IMG/VR virus record: IMGVR_UViG_3300025889_000953
Coordinates: 1-23,758 of that record
DNA length: 23,758 nucleotides
Origin: a virus
Direction: 5' to 3' (one strand)
Shown: positions 22,301 to 23,758 of the stretch, one piece after another
Position numbering within the stretch: position 1 is the stretch's first letter
Layout: the number at the start of each line of letters is the position of its first letter
Position numbers and translations under genes: made by a program
Notes under the pieces: generated by a model
What the model saw: the letters and a program-made list of their open reading frames with translations, nothing else
What the model was told of the DNA's origin: nothing
The model's database searches: none

Positions 22301-23051
22301 TTTTAGTGATGATTTTGTATCTGTAAGGTCACCAGATAAAGTAGGAGCTTCAGTATTAGCCAGAGCTATTTATAAAATTACTCCGTTATCAGGAGGTTTA
22401 CGATACATGAGTAGAATTGATGAAGATTATCAAAAAGAATTATTTACCTTAAATGACAGGTTATTAGCATTAAATCCATTTAAAGGTAAAGATAGTATTA
22501 TGCCAAAACGTAATATGTATGGTGAAGTGATTGATAGAGATAGAGGTTGGTTTTTTGGTTTAGGTGGAAAATCAGGATTATGGTCTTCACCTTTTGCTAT
22601 GACTAAAACTAACAATCCTGCAATACAAAAGTTTTATGAAAGTAGAGATTTTAAATACACTCCACCTGAAAAAATAGATAGAAAATCAGGAGTAGATTTA
22701 AGAACTATTAAAAATAAAAATGAACAAACAGCTTATGACAGATGGAGAGAATTAACTGGACAAGTACAACTGACATATAAAGGTAAAAAATATAATATAA
22801 AACAATTAATAGAAACAGTTATTACAGACCCCAATAGCAGACTATATAAATTACCTGATGGTACTATTGCAGGTGTTGATGAAAGACAAAAATTTATATT
22901 AGAATACGTCCATAAAGCTGAAGCAAAAGCAAAAGACCTTCTTTTAAAAGAATTTCCTGAGATTAAATCAATGAGAAAAAACAGAAAACTTATTAAGAAA
23001 AACGCTAAAAAAAGAGCTAAAAAGAATTATATTGAGATACTCACTCAATAA
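19308..23051 (+). CDS. Large internal virion (ejection) protein, T7 gp16-like
   Basis: At 1247 aa this is the largest gene (T7 gp16: 1318 aa) and lies in the gp16 position. The N-terminus is basic, followed by FYDTLRSYYTYRDGESEI and LLEYFYNDRSWRNNNTG (near 50-95), a block I recall from marine podovirus core proteins. Hydrophobic, glycine-rich stretches at about 145-165, 247-270, 875-893 and 933-947 may contact the inner membrane. The C-terminus is very lysine-rich. T7 gp16 carries an N-terminal lytic transglycosylase; here I find no Glu-Ser or GLMQ-type motifs of that domain, so wall-cutting activity seems absent. A Met after GATAAG at 19300-19305 is the start. Confidence 0.9.
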   Translation: MATKIDFTKKKKENPTVTDTLSASSTIQKLKKIETEEQALEEIKTKEFYDTLRSYYTYRDGESEITSRGFNKFSEMSHADLLEYFYNDRSWRNNNTGAMTKDLANAFTDSAERNAQLAYISSTYHALPSFWNDPNRSFGSWLYDNGGAMIADPVNLISFGIGGQAAKVAYRKGLTEALKGKVAGQINKEVLEETAKIASKEAIGKAVYKGAMTEAKIGAVVATAQDTMLQLTEIKTGVKDEFSLKRSAIATGAGFGFGTVFGGAFSYGGFKLGMRSSKNTAVKNLKDLHDYGRSDITGKQLFQDLAEPKSDKALYKNLDKNTVDRIATESTLTGKTIDEKIANLRKTIGTGRPPEELLNYYKFPKEVRVHLKNLADQMVREGRINDDVVTEKYAIQQAQILGLDSNAVIALGKSRAKNDKLLYAEILAHGDLLAKQSEDIIKLGNQLHRLDITPDEEAKILKELNIRQEIAGETLVNQKEITKNVARAMKFMQVNKDTTRAAELKINPEDPTMATLKTGNPKEFYKAIAKLHDTDQVIMALQNARKVNGWDLASEFVNNNLLSSPDTHAINIVSGLFQTQWKPLTMLVRAAYLAPQDSKRANQLAKEAVDTYIHQFLYTKDALMAAKRGFMEGRGILDSKQMKFDNNIRQGQLQRWLQATTRLMTDRMGSVGVGLDKYVFRPIGYATTFPMRILSAGDEFLKTMTYKARMASQINTQIREETGKGFWKGVIKEDDYKTRFKELEGEYQKTASGGALETMDMTGKNIKDVNKLQVNDPLQYARESTYTQSAFSLNPETGKLEGGITGGVLSFTSRHRWTRALGLHFINTPSNLIKWNFEHLPVLNKLVLSTRHALKKGADGKYLNVEAAAEANARATMGAVLWTAAFGLVAAGKITGGGSRNYRENIEREATTGWQPYSYKTSDGRYISLNRADPIMMPFFIMADLVDSMNKFLRYNEDIPEAVQKDMTELSMGVLTSIFRNLNSKFYMKNIIETANMFFSDDFVSVRSPDKVGASVLARAIYKITPLSGGLRYMSRIDEDYQKELFTLNDRLLALNPFKGKDSIMPKRNMYGEVIDRDRGWFFGLGGKSGLWSSPFAMTKTNNPAIQKFYESRDFKYTPPEKIDRKSGVDLRTIKNKNEQTAYDRWRELTGQVQLTYKGKKYNIKQLIETVITDPNSRLYKLPDGTIAGVDERQKFILEYVHKAEAKAKDLLLKEFPEIKSMRKNRKLIKKNAKKRAKKNYIEILTQ

Positions 23052-23054
23052 ACA

Positions 23055-23073
23055 ACTAAACTTACACTTTTAG
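23055..23073 (+). promoter_or_regulatory. Candidate phage late promoter (phi17 position)
   Basis: ACTAAACTTACACTTTTAG matches the motif at 8781-8799 at 18 of 19 positions. It lies four bases after the gp16-like stop codon and 34 bases before the tail fibre ATG, the place of phi17 in T7. In this copy the sequence continues into a 34-base untranslated leader that ends in AAGGAA, a good ribosome site. The gap (23052-23107) has no hairpin. The repeat is directly visible; use by a phage RNA polymerase is inferred. Confidence 0.6.
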
Positions 23074-23107
23074 TAAAACCCAATTAAAAACATAAGGAAA
23101 ATCACGC

Positions 23108-23758
23108 ATGGCAAATAGTTTTGTACGTTATACAGGTAATAACAGTACAACATCATATTCTATACCTTTTAGTTATAGAGCCACAAGTGACCTTACAGTT
23201 ACATTATCAGGGGTTGTTACTACAGCTTACACGTTAAATAGTGCAGGAACTACGCTAACTTTTACTACCGCACCTGCTCAAGACGTAGCAATCGAAATTA
23301 GAAGAAGAACATCACAAGGTACTAAATTAGTAGATTATGCTTCTGGTTCTGTACTTACAGAAAACGATTTAGATACAGATAGTGACCAAGCATTCTTTAT
23401 GTCTCAAGAGGCTATTGATGATGCAGGAGACGTTATTAAAGTTTCTAATACAAACTTTCAATGGGACGTACAAAATAAAAGATTAACAAATGTTGCAGAC
23501 CCAGTAGATAATACTGATGCTGTTAACAAACAATTTATATCAACTAACATACCTAATATTAATACAGTAGCAGGTATAAGCACTGATGTAACAGATGTAG
23601 CTAATATTGCTTCTGATGTTACGGCTGTGGCTAATGATGCTACAGATATTGGTACTGTGGCAACCAACATGCCATCAATTACTACAGTAGCTACTAACAT
23701 CAATGATGTAATTAAAGTAGCTGATGATTTAAACGAAGCAATCTCTGAAGTAGAAACT
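23108..23758 (+). CDS. Tail fibre protein, T7 gp17-like (5' part, cut by the window end)
   Basis: ATG 23108, with AAGGAA eight bases upstream, opens a frame that stays open for 217 codons to the window edge. The N-terminal 140 residues follow the T7 gp17 anchor domain: FVRYTGNNSTTSYSIPFSYR, then LTVTLSGVVTTAYTLNSAGTTLTFTTAPA, EIRRRTSQG and LTENDLDTDSDQAFFMSQEA. The family motif continues with FQWDVQNKRLTNVADPVDNTDAVNKQ. This domain fixes the fibre to the tail nozzle. From residue 154 there is a ten-residue repeat leading into the trimeric shaft. The receptor-binding tip lies outside the window, so host range cannot be inferred. Confidence 0.93.
   Translation, partial: MANSFVRYTGNNSTTSYSIPFSYRATSDLTVTLSGVVTTAYTLNSAGTTLTFTTAPAQDVAIEIRRRTSQGTKLVDYASGSVLTENDLDTDSDQAFFMSQEAIDDAGDVIKVSNTNFQWDVQNKRLTNVADPVDNTDAVNKQFISTNIPNINTVAGISTDVTDVANIASDVTAVANDATDIGTVATNMPSITTVATNINDVIKVADDLNEAISEVET
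23567..23722 (+). repeat. Ten-residue (30-bp) repeats in the tail fibre shaft
   Basis: Val-Ala pairs recur exactly every ten residues, starting at 23567, 23597, 23627, 23657, 23687 and 23717. The unit is roughly VA-x4-[DSN]-[VI]-x2. Five complete units are visible, and the sequence may go on outside the window. The DNA of the units is diverged, so this is an old protein repeat rather than a recent tandem duplication. Regular Val/Ile spacing suits a trimeric coiled-coil or beta-helical fibre shaft. Confidence 0.8.

Noticed and set aside
1-23758. tRNA genes, CRISPR arrays, insertion sequences, attachment sites
   Set aside because: No cloverleaf, regular spaced repeat, transposase or integrase was seen in the window.

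Overview
The window is a continuous piece of a T7-like podovirus genome (Autographiviridae-type gene order). Every recognisable gene is on the + strand, and genes are packed end to end, often sharing ATGA, TTGA or TAATG junctions. The DNA is AT-rich (about one third G+C by eye). Low G+C, T7-like order, a phage ribonucleotide reductase and an AdoMet-decarboxylase-like gene all fit a marine phage. A pelagiphage infecting SAR11-type Alphaproteobacteria (HTVC019P-like) is the best guess. That assignment is inference: no host marker gene lies in the window.

Layout. Positions 1-132 are untranslated DNA with three hairpins, one a convincing intrinsic terminator. Positions 133-5454 are the DNA-metabolism module: a small unknown gene, a T7 gp4-like primase-helicase, two small unknown genes, a short family A DNA polymerase, a putative PD-(D/E)XK nuclease, a FEN-like 5'-3' exonuclease and a DUF3310-type protein. 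Positions 5447-8785 are the metabolic block: a SpeD-like pyruvoyl decarboxylase, NrdA, two tiny membrane proteins, then NrdB. Positions 8800-23758 are the virion module in T7 order: a small gp6.5-position gene, a gp6.7/gp7.3-like tail protein, portal, scaffold, three tiny very basic proteins, major capsid, tail tubes A and B, gp13-, gp14-, gp15- and gp16-like ejection proteins, and the start of the tail fibre, cut by the window edge.

How it works together. The first module copies the genome (primase-helicase plus polymerase) and probably recycles host DNA (nuclease, exonuclease), while NrdA/NrdB make dNTPs. The second module builds the capsid, tail and ejection machine. A 19-bp sequence, repeated with one mismatch, sits exactly where T7 has its late promoters phi6.5 and phi17. 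It is the best candidate for the phage RNA polymerase promoter. RNA polymerase, terminase and lysis genes are not in the window.

The most striking signal is not a gene. Reading the whole window by eye I find no GATC, no GANTC and no GCWGC. Alanine-alanine pairs are written GCG-GCN or GCC-GCN throughout, never GCA-GCN or GCT-GCN, although GCA and GCT are the common alanine codons elsewhere. This looks like strong selection against several restriction or methylation sites.
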